Made by a program: the position numbers and the translations under genes. A DNA stretch of 64,000 nucleotides. It comes from Cohnella fermenti (lineage in GTDB: Bacteria; Bacillota; Bacilli; Paenibacillales; Paenibacillaceae). The first letter of the stretch is position 1. Each line of letters begins with the position of its first letter. A model generated the notes under the pieces. It did not search any database. It was not told the origin of the DNA and worked only from the letters and a program-made list of their open reading frames with translations. Positions 17,853-26,412 of the stretch are shown here, piece by piece. The DNA lies in the NCBI RefSeq assembly GCF_004801405.1, contig NZ_SSOB01000032.1, forward strand, positions 27,070-91,069, given 5' to 3'.

Positions 17853-19099
17853 GCGGCCGACTTCGCGACTCCCATACGATCGTCGCGCACGATGCTTACG
17901 ACGGCAAGCATTACGGCGCCGTGCATACGCCGATCTACGACACGAGCCTGTTCGCGTTCCCGACCGTCGCCGACATGGACCGGGCGGACGGAGATGCGGG
18001 CAGCTTCGTCTATTCGCGCGGCAACAATCCGACCGTCCGCGCGCTGGAGGCGAGGCTCGCGGAGCTGGAAGGCGGCGAGGACGCCCGCTGCTTCGCGACC
18101 GGCATGGGCGCGATCTCGGCGGCCGTCCTCGCTTCCGTGCGGGCGGGCGACCATATCGTCTGCGTCGATCAAGCCTACGGCCCGGCCCGGCGCTTCATCG
18201 GCGACTACCTGCGCCGCTTCGGCATCGAAGCGGACTTCGCGGACGGTGCCGACCTCGCCTCGATCGAAGCGGCTTATCGGCCGAACACGAAGCTGCTGTA
18301 CCTCGAGAGCCCGACAAGCCTGTTCTTCGAGCTGCAGGATCTGCGCGCCTGCGCGGCATCCGCCCGCGCGAGGGGCATTCGCACCATCGTCGACAATACG
18401 TGGGCGTCGCCGATTTTCCAGCGGCCGCTTGAGCTGGGCGTCGATCTCGTCGTCCATTCGCTCACGAAGTATGTCGGCGGCCACAGCGATGCGCTCGGCG
18501 GCGTCGTTGTCGGCAGCGCCGCGGCGATTGCCGAGTTGAGCCGCCAGGAGCTTGTGCTGCTCGGCGCGGTGATGCTGCCGCAGACGGCCGCGCTGCTGCA
18601 CCGCGGGCTGCGGACGCTGCCGCTGCGCATGGAGCGCCACCAGGCCGGGGGCCTCGCGGTCGCCGCTTACCTGGAATCGCTGCCGTTCGTTGACCGCGTC
18701 CACTTCCCGGGCCTTGCTGCGCATCCGCAGCACGGGCTGGCCCGCGCGCAGATGCGCGGCTTCGGCGGCCTGCTCTCGTTCGAGGCGGGCGCCGACCGGG
18801 AGCGGCTCGCCCGCTTCGTCGATGTGCTGCGCTGCTTCCGCATCGGCTTCAGTTGGGGCGGCTACGAGAGCCTGGTCAGCCTGCAGGAGGGCGGACGCGG
18901 GACGCCGCGCAGGCGAGTGCCGGTTGTCCGCCTGCATGTCGGCCTTGAGTCGCCGGACGATCTGATCGGCGATCTGGCGCAGGCGTTCCGCGCGGCGGGC
19001 TTCGGCCGAGCAAGCGACAGCCGAGCGGACGACGGCCGAGTGGACGACGACCGAGCGAACGGCGGGGATCGGCAAGAGGGAGAGGAGGAAGGCGAATGA
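17849..19099 (+). CDS. Cys/Met metabolism PLP-dependent enzyme (cystathionine gamma-synthase/lyase-like)
   Basis: 416 residues from the GTG at 17849, which overlaps the previous stop (GTGA). The fold type I family is clear: YSRGNNPTVRALEARLAELEG, CFATGMGAISAAVL, LYLESPTSLFFELQD, the PLP lysine in VHSLTKYVGGHSDALGG and a C-terminal SWGGYESLV. The last 30 residues are an Asp/Arg/Gly-rich tail of repeated RxDDGR-like units. Known relatives act in transsulfuration or methionine-gamma-lyase reactions; its place inside a glycosidase operon is unusual. It overlaps the next gene by 4 bp. Confidence 0.85.
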   Translation: MSGRLRDSHTIVAHDAYDGKHYGAVHTPIYDTSLFAFPTVADMDRADGDAGSFVYSRGNNPTVRALEARLAELEGGEDARCFATGMGAISAAVLASVRAGDHIVCVDQAYGPARRFIGDYLRRFGIEADFADGADLASIEAAYRPNTKLLYLESPTSLFFELQDLRACAASARARGIRTIVDNTWASPIFQRPLELGVDLVVHSLTKYVGGHSDALGGVVVGSAAAIAELSRQELVLLGAVMLPQTAALLHRGLRTLPLRMERHQAGGLAVAAYLESLPFVDRVHFPGLAAHPQHGLARAQMRGFGGLLSFEAGADRERLARFVDVLRCFRIGFSWGGYESLVSLQEGGRGTPRRRVPVVRLHVGLESPDDLIGDLAQAFRAAGFGRASDSRADDGRVDDDRANGGDRQEGEEEGE

Positions 19100-20787
19100 G
19101 CACACAGGCGACAACAACGATTCGCTGGGAGATGAGGTGCGTCAGCTCGCTCGCGAAGGTGTTCCCCGATGAGGAGCTGACGCACGGGGAGCATGGCGCG
19201 GGCTCGGCGCTGCGCGGCGAAGCGTATTCGTTCCAGGTTGCGTACCGGCTGCCCGAAGCGGCCCGGAGCCTCTGGACGCGCGTGACCGTCGCTTCGCCGG
19301 GCTGGCGGGGCACGCTGACCGCGCAAGCGGTTGGCCTCGCGCCGTCGGCGCTGCCCGGCTACGGCGACGCCGACGCGCACGTGCTGCGCGGCAAGCCGGG
19401 GCTGTTCCCGGACCCGCTGCTGCCGCTCGGGCCGGGCGGGAAGCTCCGGGCGCTGCCGAACCAGTGGCGCGCCCTCTGGATCGAGGCGGTTGCGGCGGCC
19501 GACGAAGCGCCGGGGGTGCACCCCATCGAGGTGCGCTTCATGAACGATGACGGCGCTGCGGCCGCAGCCGAGACATTTCTGTTGGACGTCATCGATGTCG
19601 TACTGCCGGAACAGGAGCTGCTGCATACGGAATGGCTTCACGCCGACTGTCTTGCGACGCAATACGGCGCGGACGTCTTCGGCGAGCGGCATTGGGAGCT
19701 GCTCGAAGCCTATGCGGCGACGGCGGCGGCTCATGGCGTCAACCTGCTGCTGACGCCGCTGTTTACGCCGCCGCTCGATACGGCGGTCGGCGGCGAGCGG
19801 CCGACGGTGCAGCTTGTCGATGTGAAGCTGACGGCGGACGGCTACGCGTTCGGCTTCGACCGGCTGACGCGCTGGATCGGCATGTGCGAACGCGTCGGCA
19901 TACGCAACTTCGAGTTCTCGCATCTGTTCACCCAATGGGGAGCGAAGCACGCGCCGAAGATTGAGGCGGAGGAGAACGGCGCGCTCGCGAAGCGCTTCGG
20001 CTGGCATACCGACGCCGCGGGCGAGGAGTACGGCCGATTCCTGGACAGCTTCCTGCCCGCGCTGCTGGCTTACATTCGCGAGCACGGCCTGGAGGGCCGC
20101 GTGTTCTTCCATGTCTCCGACGAGCCGCGCGAGGAGGACCTTGCCTCGTACACGGCCGCGAGCGAGCGGCTTCGCCGTCATGTCGGCGAGCTGCCGGTGC
20201 TGGACGCGCTGTCGGACTTCGCGTTCTACGAGCGCGGACTCGTCGGCCAGCCGATTCCGGGGAGCGATCGCATCGAGCCGTTCCTCGAAGCCGGCGTGCC
20301 GGACTTGTGGACGTACTACTGCTGCGCCCAATACAAGGAAGTCGCGAACCGCTTCTTCGACATGCCGTCGGCGCGCAGCCGGATTCTCGGCGCTCAGTTG
20401 TACAAGTTCCGCATGAAGGGCTTCCTGCACTGGGGCTACAACTTCTGGTACTCGCAATATTCGCTGCGGGCCGTCAACCCGTTCGAGACGACGGACGCGG
20501 ACGGTGCGTTCCCGTCGGGCGACGCGTTCCTCGTCTACCCGGGCGAGAACGGACCGGTCGAGTCGATCCGGCTCAAGGTCGTGCGCGAAGCGCTTCAGGA
20601 CTTGCGGGCTCTGAGGCTGCTGGAGTCGCTCGCCGGACGGGAGGCAACACTGCGGCTGCTGGAGCAGGGGCTCGAGACGCCGCTTACGTTCCGCGCCTAT
20701 CCGCGCGAGGCGGACTGGCTGCTCGCGCGGCGCGGGCTTGTTAATGAAGCGATCCGCGAGCGAACGAGCCGCCAATCGCCTTTATAG
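19096..20787 (+). CDS. GH123-like glycoside hydrolase (DUF4091 domain)
   Basis: 563 residues, starting at the ATGA overlap with the PLP gene. The middle barrel includes LFTPPLDTAVGG and the likely catalytic pair in FFHVSDEPREEDL (Asp-Glu as in GH123 beta-N-acetylgalactosaminidases). The C-terminal DUF4091 part has MKGFLHWGYNFWYSQYS and FLVYPGENGPVESIRLK. GH123 enzymes use substrate-assisted catalysis on N-acetylgalactosaminides. With the GH35 gene this suggests a glycan with Gal and GalNAc. No signal peptide is seen. It ends the operon. Confidence 0.82.
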   Translation: MSTQATTTIRWEMRCVSSLAKVFPDEELTHGEHGAGSALRGEAYSFQVAYRLPEAARSLWTRVTVASPGWRGTLTAQAVGLAPSALPGYGDADAHVLRGKPGLFPDPLLPLGPGGKLRALPNQWRALWIEAVAAADEAPGVHPIEVRFMNDDGAAAAAETFLLDVIDVVLPEQELLHTEWLHADCLATQYGADVFGERHWELLEAYAATAAAHGVNLLLTPLFTPPLDTAVGGERPTVQLVDVKLTADGYAFGFDRLTRWIGMCERVGIRNFEFSHLFTQWGAKHAPKIEAEENGALAKRFGWHTDAAGEEYGRFLDSFLPALLAYIREHGLEGRVFFHVSDEPREEDLASYTAASERLRRHVGELPVLDALSDFAFYERGLVGQPIPGSDRIEPFLEAGVPDLWTYYCCAQYKEVANRFFDMPSARSRILGAQLYKFRMKGFLHWGYNFWYSQYSLRAVNPFETTDADGAFPSGDAFLVYPGENGPVESIRLKVVREALQDLRALRLLESLAGREATLRLLEQGLETPLTFRAYPREADWLLARRGLVNEAIRERTSRQSPL

Positions 20788-20933
20788 GCCGCACCGACCT
20801 AGCGACACGCTGCTCCGCCCCCACTCGAGCCCTTGCAAGCGAGACGGAAGGAGGACGGAAGCCGTCGATGCCGCTTGGCAGCCGGATTTTTATACGAAAA
20901 TTCACATTGGCACAGCTCGCAAACAGGGAGTTT
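20788..20933. other. Intergenic spacer after the plus-strand glycan operon
   Basis: No gene or clear terminator is visible here. It leads into a repeat patch at 20934-21064. Confidence 0.3.
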
Positions 20934-21064
20934 GGGCAATTATATGTGAAAAATAGCATACATGGAGAAAAGTCCGGGCCGAGTTGCCGCATGTATGCGA
21001 AAAGCCGCATAAAAAGCCGCGATTCCTTCGAATCCGGGCCAACGAATGTGAAAAATCGCATAAA
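20934..21064. repeat. Three imperfect copies of a ~55-60 bp intergenic repeat
   Basis: Units begin with TGTGAAAAATAGCATA (from about 20944), TGTATGCGAAAAGCCGCATA (about 20992) and TGTGAAAAATCGCATAAA (about 21047). The shared second part contains TCCGGGCC. Read on the minus strand the units spell repeated short peptides, so small frames there are repeat artefacts. Function unknown. Confidence 0.5.
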
Positions 21065-21218
21065 CGACCGTCAGGGCGCCCTCCCTGGCGGTTCTTTGCC
21101 ATGTCGGCCAGAAGCGACAAATACGCGCCAAGTGTTCGTTATCGCGGCATTCCCGTCAGATAATCGATACGGGAGCGGGGGCTGTCGCTTAATGAACAAA
21201 AGCGCTTTCATTTGCCGA

Positions 21219-21247
21219 TTGAGCTATTCGCCTCCGATTCCTATACT
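21219..21247 (+). promoter_or_regulatory. Promoter of the SDR gene with nearby cre-like half site
   Basis: TTGAGC (21219-21224), a 17-bp spacer and TATACT (21242-21247) lie about 55 bp before the start codon. AAAAGCGCTTTCAT just upstream (about 21199-21212) resembles a catabolite-response element with one degenerate half, so CcpA control is possible. Confidence 0.55.
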
Positions 21248-21300
21248 TGGAGTGTAAAGCCGAATCGCATTCGGGCCAAAAAGAAAGGATGTTGTGCACA

Positions 21301-22071
21301 ATGGGCAGACTGACAGGCAAAGTAGCCATCATCACGGGAGCGGCAAGCGGAATGGGACTTGCGGGCGCTCAATTGTTCGCCAGAGAAGGCGCGAAGGTCG
21401 TCGCAACGGACATTGTCGTCGATGTGCTCCAGGAGAAAGTGAACGAGATCGTCGCCGCGGGCGGCGAAGCGATCGCGCTGAAGCTTGACGTATCCAACCC
21501 CGATTCGTGGAAGTCGGTTGTCGAAGAGACTGCTGCCAAGTACGGCCGCATCGACATTCTCGTCAACAACGCCGGCATTCATATTGCCAAGGGCATTCTC
21601 GAAGCCGAGCTGCCGGACTGGAATAAAGTGATGGACATCAACACGTCGGGCGTCTGGCTGGGCATGAAGGCCGTCATCCCGTACATGCAGAAGAACGGCA
21701 AAGGCTCGATCGTCAACACGTCCTCGATCGCCGGCATTATCGGCGGCATCTCCGACGCTCAAGGCGCCGCCTACAGCGCGTCCAAGGGCGCCGTCCGCTC
21801 GCTCACGAAGCACGCGGCCCAGTGGTTCGCCAAGGACAATATCCGCGTCAACTCCGTGCATCCGGGCGCCATCTTCACGGGCCTCGCTGTCAACGCGGGC
21901 ATCAAGTCGCAGGAGGAGATGGGCTCATTCTACGTGAACCATGCTCCGCTTCCGCCCCATGCCGGCGAATCGATGGATATCGCACATGCTTACTTGTTCC
22001 TCGCCTCGGACGACGCGAAGTTCATTACCGGCGTCGAGCTGCCCGTCGACGGCGGCTGGACAAGCAACTAA
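21301..22071 (+). CDS. Short-chain dehydrogenase/reductase
   Basis: 256 residues from the ATG at 21301 (MGRLTGKVAII), preceded by GAAAGGA; an upstream ATG at 21289 sits on the ribosome binding site. The classical SDR signatures are the cofactor loop TGAASGMG, NNAG, the catalytic Ser region NTSSIAGIIGG and YSASKGAV with Tyr and Lys. The Asp at the end of beta-2 (VVATDIVVD) favours NAD. It is monocistronic and convergent with a TetR gene. Substrate unknown. Confidence 0.9.
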   Translation: MGRLTGKVAIITGAASGMGLAGAQLFAREGAKVVATDIVVDVLQEKVNEIVAAGGEAIALKLDVSNPDSWKSVVEETAAKYGRIDILVNNAGIHIAKGILEAELPDWNKVMDINTSGVWLGMKAVIPYMQKNGKGSIVNTSSIAGIIGGISDAQGAAYSASKGAVRSLTKHAAQWFAKDNIRVNSVHPGAIFTGLAVNAGIKSQEEMGSFYVNHAPLPPHAGESMDIAHAYLFLASDDAKFITGVELPVDGGWTSN

Positions 22072-22090
22072 CGGCAGATTCCCCACTTGG

Positions 22091-22123
22091 AAAAAAGAGC
22101 TTCGGCCCGCTGCCGAAGCTCTT
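22091..22123 (-). terminator. Terminator between convergent SDR and TetR genes
   Basis: A perfect 12-bp stem (AAGAGCTTCGGC 22095-22106 with its complement 22112-22123) and 5-nt loop. The T-run is on the minus strand, so it mainly serves the TetR gene, but the hairpin may stop both. Confidence 0.8.
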
Positions 22124-22154
22124 GCGCTAGATGTCATTCTTGTTCGCGATACGA

Positions 22155-22757
22155 TCAATCGAGGTTCGAGAGGTACGATTCCTGCGAGCGATTCAGCCGC
22201 GTCAATTCGACAAGCTGTTCGGCCAGGTAGGCCGGATTGTGCTTGAAGTTGTTCTGCACCCATTCCGTCATAATGCCAAGGACCGCGTTCGCCTGGTAGC
22301 ACGCCATCACTTCCTTGTCGATCGCGGGATTCGGGGAGAGCTCCGTCATGTCTGCGAGATAGAGGTGCTTCAACGTCTCGTAAATGCGGTTCTTGAACTC
22401 GGGCAGGCTGTTCGTCTTCACCATCAGCGTATAGACGGCGGCATAGTTCTGCACGTGATCGAAGATCTTGATGTTGGAAGGGCGCAGCATCTGGACATCG
22501 AAGTTCTTCATGTTGGCGTACGGATAGCGATACGCGCGGATCAGATCGGACAGCACGTCGCTTAGAATATCGTCAAGCAATTGTTCCTTGCACGAATAAT
22601 GCTTATAGAAGGTGCCGCGATTCAGCTCGGCCGATTCGACGATATCCGTAATGGTAATCTCGCCGAACTCCTTGCGCGACATCCAGCCGAGAAGCGCCTG
22701 CTTCAGCGCGGCCTTCGACTTGGCAACCCTGCGATCCGTCGTCAGCGAATTCGTCAT
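22155..22757 (-). CDS. TetR/AcrR family transcriptional regulator
   Basis: 200 residues from the ATG at 22757 (MTNSLTTDRRV), preceded by AAGGTGG. The longer frame upstream encodes low-complexity Phe-rich sequence and is unlikely. The N-terminal helix-turn-helix ITITDIVESAELNRGTFYKHYSCKEQLLDD is seen as two pieces typical of the family. The C-terminal ligand domain resembles the Firmicutes-type TetR C-terminal domain. It may regulate the convergent SDR gene, but targets cannot be read here. A TATAAT lies about 60 bp upstream. Confidence 0.85.
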   Translation of the reverse strand: MTNSLTTDRRVAKSKAALKQALLGWMSRKEFGEITITDIVESAELNRGTFYKHYSCKEQLLDDILSDVLSDLIRAYRYPYANMKNFDVQMLRPSNIKIFDHVQNYAAVYTLMVKTNSLPEFKNRIYETLKHLYLADMTELSPNPAIDKEVMACYQANAVLGIMTEWVQNNFKHNPAYLAEQLVELTRLNRSQESYLSNLD

Positions 22758-22868
22758 AACTTCCACCTTTTTTCCATGAGATGCGTCCAAGAGGAGCAGG
22801 AACCGTTCGCAGTTCTCATTATAATAGGAAAAGAAGGAGAAGAAAATCGCAAAGAAGAAAATCATAGC

Positions 22869-22898
22869 TTGACTAGAGCCGATGCTCTGTGATAAATT
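22869..22898 (+). promoter_or_regulatory. Promoter of the disrupted tRNA-Leu
   Basis: TTGACT (22869-22874), an 18-bp spacer and TAAATT (22893-22898) lie 43 bp before the 5' half-tRNA. It marks the original chromosomal tRNA-Leu locus. Confidence 0.5.
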
Positions 22899-22941
22899 AT
22901 ATTTCGCTGACGTCGCGCTAAGCGGCGGCAACGGCAAACAT

Positions 22942-22980
22942 GCGGACGTGGCGGAATTGGCAGACGCGCTGGATTCAGGT
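22942..22980 (+). pseudogene. 5' half of tRNA-Leu(CAG), broken in the anticodon loop
   Basis: The sequence from GCGGACG through the D arm (GGCGGAATTGGCAGACGCG) to the anticodon loop TTCAGGT matches the intact tRNA-Leu genes downstream. After the loop the anticodon stem and the rest are replaced by element sequence. The matching acceptor strand CGTCCGC is not found nearby, so it cannot fold. It marks the left insertion point of the island. Confidence 0.8.
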
Positions 22981-23214
22981 TTTGGCGAGGAAGCAATTTA
23001 TCGCGGCTACCGGCTCTCAGCCCGCACAGTGATTGGATGCTTGCAAAATGGCCAGCGCGCCAAACAAGCACAGGTCTCACCAATCCTTGAATTTCCCTCT
23101 AAGGTTTGACGTACCACGCTAATGTGATTATTAGCGCGGCCGACATAGGCGCGGCTGGTGTGTCGACAGTAACTCTGTAGGGGAAGAGAGTCAAGTCAAG
23201 GAACAATTGAATAT
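22981..23214 (+). repeat. Left-end repeat, copy 1
   Basis: A ~234-bp segment that recurs at 29358-29586. Shared blocks include CAGCCCGCAC, TTGCAAAATG, CAGCGCGCCAAAC, GCGGCCGACATAGGCGCGG and GGTGTGTCGACAGTAACTCT. It starts at the half-tRNA break and ends at an intact tRNA-Leu. Short GCGC motifs related to TTTAGCGCG may be recombinase arm sites. No gene. Confidence 0.7.
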
Positions 23215-23301
23215 GCGGTCGTGGCGGAATTGGCAGACGCGCTGGCTTCAGGTGCCAGTAATGGAAACATTGTGGAGGTTCGAGTCCTCTCGACCGCACC
23301 A
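23215..23301 (+). tRNA. tRNA-Leu(CAG), copy 1
   Basis: An 87-nt class II tRNA with acceptor GCGGTCG/CGACCGC and encoded CCA. The D arm is GGCGGAATTGGCAGACGCG, and the anticodon stem CTGGC/GCCAG encloses loop TTCAGGT, giving anticodon CAG. The variable arm is ATGGAAACATT and the T arm GAGGTTCGAGTCCTC. The 3' half recurs as a displaced fragment at 55369. Confidence 0.95.
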
Positions 23302-23314
23302 TATCTTCAAACAA

Positions 23315-23338
23315 ACTCTTCCTTCGGAAGGGTTTTTA
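23315..23338 (+). terminator. tRNA-Leu copy 1 terminator
   Basis: An ACTCTTCC/GGAAGGGT stem with loop TTC is followed by a T-rich tail. The same tail follows the displaced 3' fragment at 55369. Confidence 0.75.
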
Positions 23339-23402
23339 TTTTGTGTTACAACATGTTATCGTAAAGATAGATAAGACCAACAACGCTGAAGGGGATTATG
23401 AA

Positions 23403-25895
23403 ATGGCTCGAAAGCAGGAACGCACGGAGAAGGCTATACAAATGGAATTGAACTTGGTTCCGGCCGACTACGAGCGCCTGCAGGCCGAAGTTCATCGATT
23501 GCGTTTGGAAAACGCAAGCCTTCAGTCTGAAGTGAGACAGTTGAAAAACAGACTTCAATCTCAGGACAGTTCACGTGAAAATGAAGCAAAGTCGATCTTA
23601 CCGCCAGAGCCATTGAAGGAAGCAGAAGCAGACTTCGAGCGGCAAGGCTCCGACTTTAACGTCACGAAACAGTCGGATCTTCAGGATAAAATCGCCCTGT
23701 TCCGATCCTTCTTCCGGGGACGGGAAGATGTCTATGCCTTGCGGGGAGTCGACAAGACCGGAAAGGCCGGGTATTTCCGGGCGCGCGAATACTTGGGCAA
23801 AGAAAATGGCCGAGCGGTATGGGGCGAAGACCTGCCCATAACGGATGAGGTCATTGCCCAGCATCTGCAGCGGGAACAGCGTCCGGTTACCCTTGGCCTT
23901 TATCCGCTCCTGACCAATGAAACCTGCTGGTTTCTGGCCGTCGACTTTGACAAATCGGGTTGGCAGGAGGACAGTTCCGCCTTCTTGTCCGTATGCCGTC
24001 ATAAGAAGGTTCCGGCGGCTTTGGAGCGTTCCCGCTCGGGGAACGGAGGGCACGTATGGATCTTCTTCGAGGAGCCGCTGCCGGCCAAAACCGCCCGCAT
24101 GATGGGAAGCAGTCTGCTTACGCTCGCCTTGGAGCATCGGCATCAGATCGGATTGGATTCCTACGACCGGATGTTTCCCAATCAGGACACGCTCCCCAAA
24201 GACAAGAAGCTCGGCAATCTGATCGCTCTGCCGCTGCAACGAGGGCCGGGCAAGGCAGGAAACAGCCTGTTTGTCGACGACCATCTGGAGCCCTACCGAG
24301 ATCAATGGCAGTTTTTGTCCTCCCTGCGCAAAATGAAGCGAGTGGAAGCGGAAGCGCTTGTTGATGAAGCGCTGCGGAAGGGAAGTGTGCTTCGAATCGC
24401 CCGCGCTTCCGACGAGGATGACGATGATGATGCGATGCCTTGGCATGCAGAAACGGCAACGGCAGATGCATGGAAAGAGAATTTCCCCGAGCGAATGAAG
24501 CTGGTCATCAGCGACAAGCTCTATATTGAAAAAGAAGGGTTGACGTCCTCTCAAATCAACGCATTCATTCGGCTGGCTGCCTTTCAGAACCCCGACTTCT
24601 ACAAAGCGCAGAAGATGAGGCTCTCCACCTTCGGAAAGCCTCGCATTATCAATTGCTCCGCCGAATTTTCGCGTCATATTGCCCTGCCGAGGGGCTGTTT
24701 GGAGAGCGTTCTGGAACGGCTGGAAAGCCGGGGCACGACCGTGGAGTTGGCGGACGAAAGAGTAACGGGACACCCCCTTCAGATCGATTTTCGCGCCGAG
24801 TTGAAGGCGGAGCAGTCCAAAGCCGCGGCGGAATTGCTGCGACACGACACAGGGATTTTAGCGGCAACGACGGCGTTCGGCAAAACCGTGATCGGTGCCT
24901 GGATGATTGCAGCCAGAGGCGTCAGCACGTTGGTGCTGGTGCATCGCAGACAGTTGTTAGAGCAATGGAAGGCGCAGTTGGCTTTATTTCTGACCATCCC
25001 GGCCGACGAAATCGGACAATGGGGAGGCGGTAAAAACAGCCGTACCGGACGACTGGATGTCGCCATGCTGCAATCCGTTCACGGTCGTGAGGATTTGCCG
25101 TCCGTTCTTGGCGAATACGGTCAGATTATTGTGGATGAATGTCATCATATTTCCGCCTTTAGCTTCGAGCAAGTGCTGAGCCGAGCCCGCTCCAAATACG
25201 TGTTGGGATTGACCGCCACCTATGTGCGCAAGGACGGACATCATCCGATCGTCAGCATGCAATGCGGCCCGGTACGTTACCGCGTGGATGCAAAGACGCA
25301 GGCGAAAAATCGGCCGTTCCGGCATGTCTTGCTGCCGCGCTCGACCTCCTTCAGCATTCCCGAAGCGGAAGCAGCCGACTTGTCGATCCAGGAGCTCTAC
25401 GATCGGTTGATTGCCAACGAGCGCCGCAACGATCAAATCTTTGACGACCTGCTGAAGGCGTTGGACCAGGGCAGATCGCCGTTATTGCTGACGGAGCGGA
25501 CGGCTCATTTGGACTATTTTGCGGAACGGCTCAAGCCCTTCGCGAAAAATGTGATCGTGCTGCGCGGCGGCATGGGGAAGAAGCGTTGGAGGGACATTCA
25601 GGAGCAAATTCGTTCTGTGCCTGAAGATCAGGAAAGAGTGTTTTTGGCCACCGGCCGGTTTGCCGGCGAAGGCTTCGACGATGCCCGATTGGATACGCTA
25701 TTTCTGGTGATGCCCATTTCATGGAAGGGAACGCTTCAGCAATACGCTGGCCGGCTTCATCGCATGTATGAATCGAAGCGGGAAGTGCAAATTTACGACT
25801 ACGTCGATCAGGAGGTTCCCAAGCTGATGCGGATGTATGCGAAACGAAGGAAGGGATACCTTGCGATGGGTTACAGCGAAGAAGCGCGAACCTGA
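23403..25895 (+). CDS. TOTE-type primase-helicase (AEP primase domain plus SF2 helicase)
   Basis: 830 residues from the ATG at 23403. A short coiled coil is at about 15-60. An archaeo-eukaryotic primase-like domain of the kind found in TOTE conflict systems spans about 95-310 (CWFLAVDFDKSGW and SRSGNGGHVWIFFEE). A superfamily 2 helicase follows at about 440-820, with Walker A TTAFGKT, DEAH-like box IIVDECHHI, LGLTATYVRKDG and late motif QYAGRLHRMYE. Such proteins are thought to act in conflict with mobile elements. It is the first cargo gene of the island and stands alone on the plus strand. Confidence 0.8.
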   Translation: MARKQERTEKAIQMELNLVPADYERLQAEVHRLRLENASLQSEVRQLKNRLQSQDSSRENEAKSILPPEPLKEAEADFERQGSDFNVTKQSDLQDKIALFRSFFRGREDVYALRGVDKTGKAGYFRAREYLGKENGRAVWGEDLPITDEVIAQHLQREQRPVTLGLYPLLTNETCWFLAVDFDKSGWQEDSSAFLSVCRHKKVPAALERSRSGNGGHVWIFFEEPLPAKTARMMGSSLLTLALEHRHQIGLDSYDRMFPNQDTLPKDKKLGNLIALPLQRGPGKAGNSLFVDDHLEPYRDQWQFLSSLRKMKRVEAEALVDEALRKGSVLRIARASDEDDDDDAMPWHAETATADAWKENFPERMKLVISDKLYIEKEGLTSSQINAFIRLAAFQNPDFYKAQKMRLSTFGKPRIINCSAEFSRHIALPRGCLESVLERLESRGTTVELADERVTGHPLQIDFRAELKAEQSKAAAELLRHDTGILAATTAFGKTVIGAWMIAARGVSTLVLVHRRQLLEQWKAQLALFLTIPADEIGQWGGGKNSRTGRLDVAMLQSVHGREDLPSVLGEYGQIIVDECHHISAFSFEQVLSRARSKYVLGLTATYVRKDGHHPIVSMQCGPVRYRVDAKTQAKNRPFRHVLLPRSTSFSIPEAEAADLSIQELYDRLIANERRNDQIFDDLLKALDQGRSPLLLTERTAHLDYFAERLKPFAKNVIVLRGGMGKKRWRDIQEQIRSVPEDQERVFLATGRFAGEGFDDARLDTLFLVMPISWKGTLQQYAGRLHRMYESKREVQIYDYVDQEVPKLMRMYAKRRKGYLAMGYSEEART

Positions 25896-25975
25896 CGGAA
25901 GCAGCAGCATTTCACCTTGTCGGGCTTGAAAATCGAAATCGGGTTCAGTGGCGAGAGCGGAAAGGTTTTAAAATA

Positions 25976-25984
25976 TGGTATAAT
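25976..25984 (+). promoter_or_regulatory. Extended -10 promoter of the small gene at 26017
   Basis: TGGTATAAT is an extended -10 about 33 bp before the start codon; no -35 is needed or seen. Confidence 0.5.
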
Positions 25985-26016
25985 GATCCCAAATCGAAAA
26001 TGCGAGGTGTCTTTCC

Positions 26017-26253
26017 ATGCTTCCACAAAAAATGGATGCCGATACCGTAAAGGAATTGCGGAACATCCTGCGTAAAGTCAATATCACGTATCCGCGAGTG
26101 ATTATTGATTTTAATCAGGAGACCGTGGAAATGGAAGAGACGGGCGACTGCAGCGTGGATGATCTGCTCCAGTCTGCAGGCGTCTTGTCCCCGGAGAGGA
26201 TCAAGGAATTAAAGGATGAAGTCGGTCGCATGCGCGAGGACTGGGACCGATGA
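26017..26253 (+). CDS. Small acidic protein of unknown function
   Basis: 78 residues, start supported by GAGGTG 9 nt upstream. Mostly polar with probable helices (ELRNILRKVN, ERIKELKDEVGRM). It sits between the primase-helicase and a toxin-antitoxin-like pair. No family is recognised. Confidence 0.6.
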   Translation: MLPQKMDADTVKELRNILRKVNITYPRVIIDFNQETVEMEETGDCSVDDLLQSAGVLSPERIKELKDEVGRMREDWDR

Positions 26254-26372
26254 CGAAGTAAGGCTATCTCATGGATACAAATGTTGCGATTGTATGTTTG
26301 TTGTAGTCCTTTGGCACCTATTTCGAAAAGGGCCTTCGCCTGCTTCGGGAATGGTTTGCTTCAGCCCCAATG

Positions 26373-26381
26373 TGTTATAAT
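26373..26381 (+). promoter_or_regulatory. Extended -10 promoter of the toxin-antitoxin-like pair
   Basis: TGTTATAAT lies 32 bp before the antitoxin start. Confidence 0.5.
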
Positions 26382-26412
26382 TGCCTCATACTCCATATGG
26401 GAGGGAATTCAT

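Noticed and set aside
20934..21064. CRISPR array
   Set aside because: Only three imperfect units, no uniform repeat or distinct spacers, and no cas genes nearby.
22942..23030. A functional tRNA-Leu with an intron in the anticodon loop
   Set aside because: No downstream segment restores the CTGGA anticodon stem or the CGTCCGC acceptor strand, and the following sequence matches the element left end.
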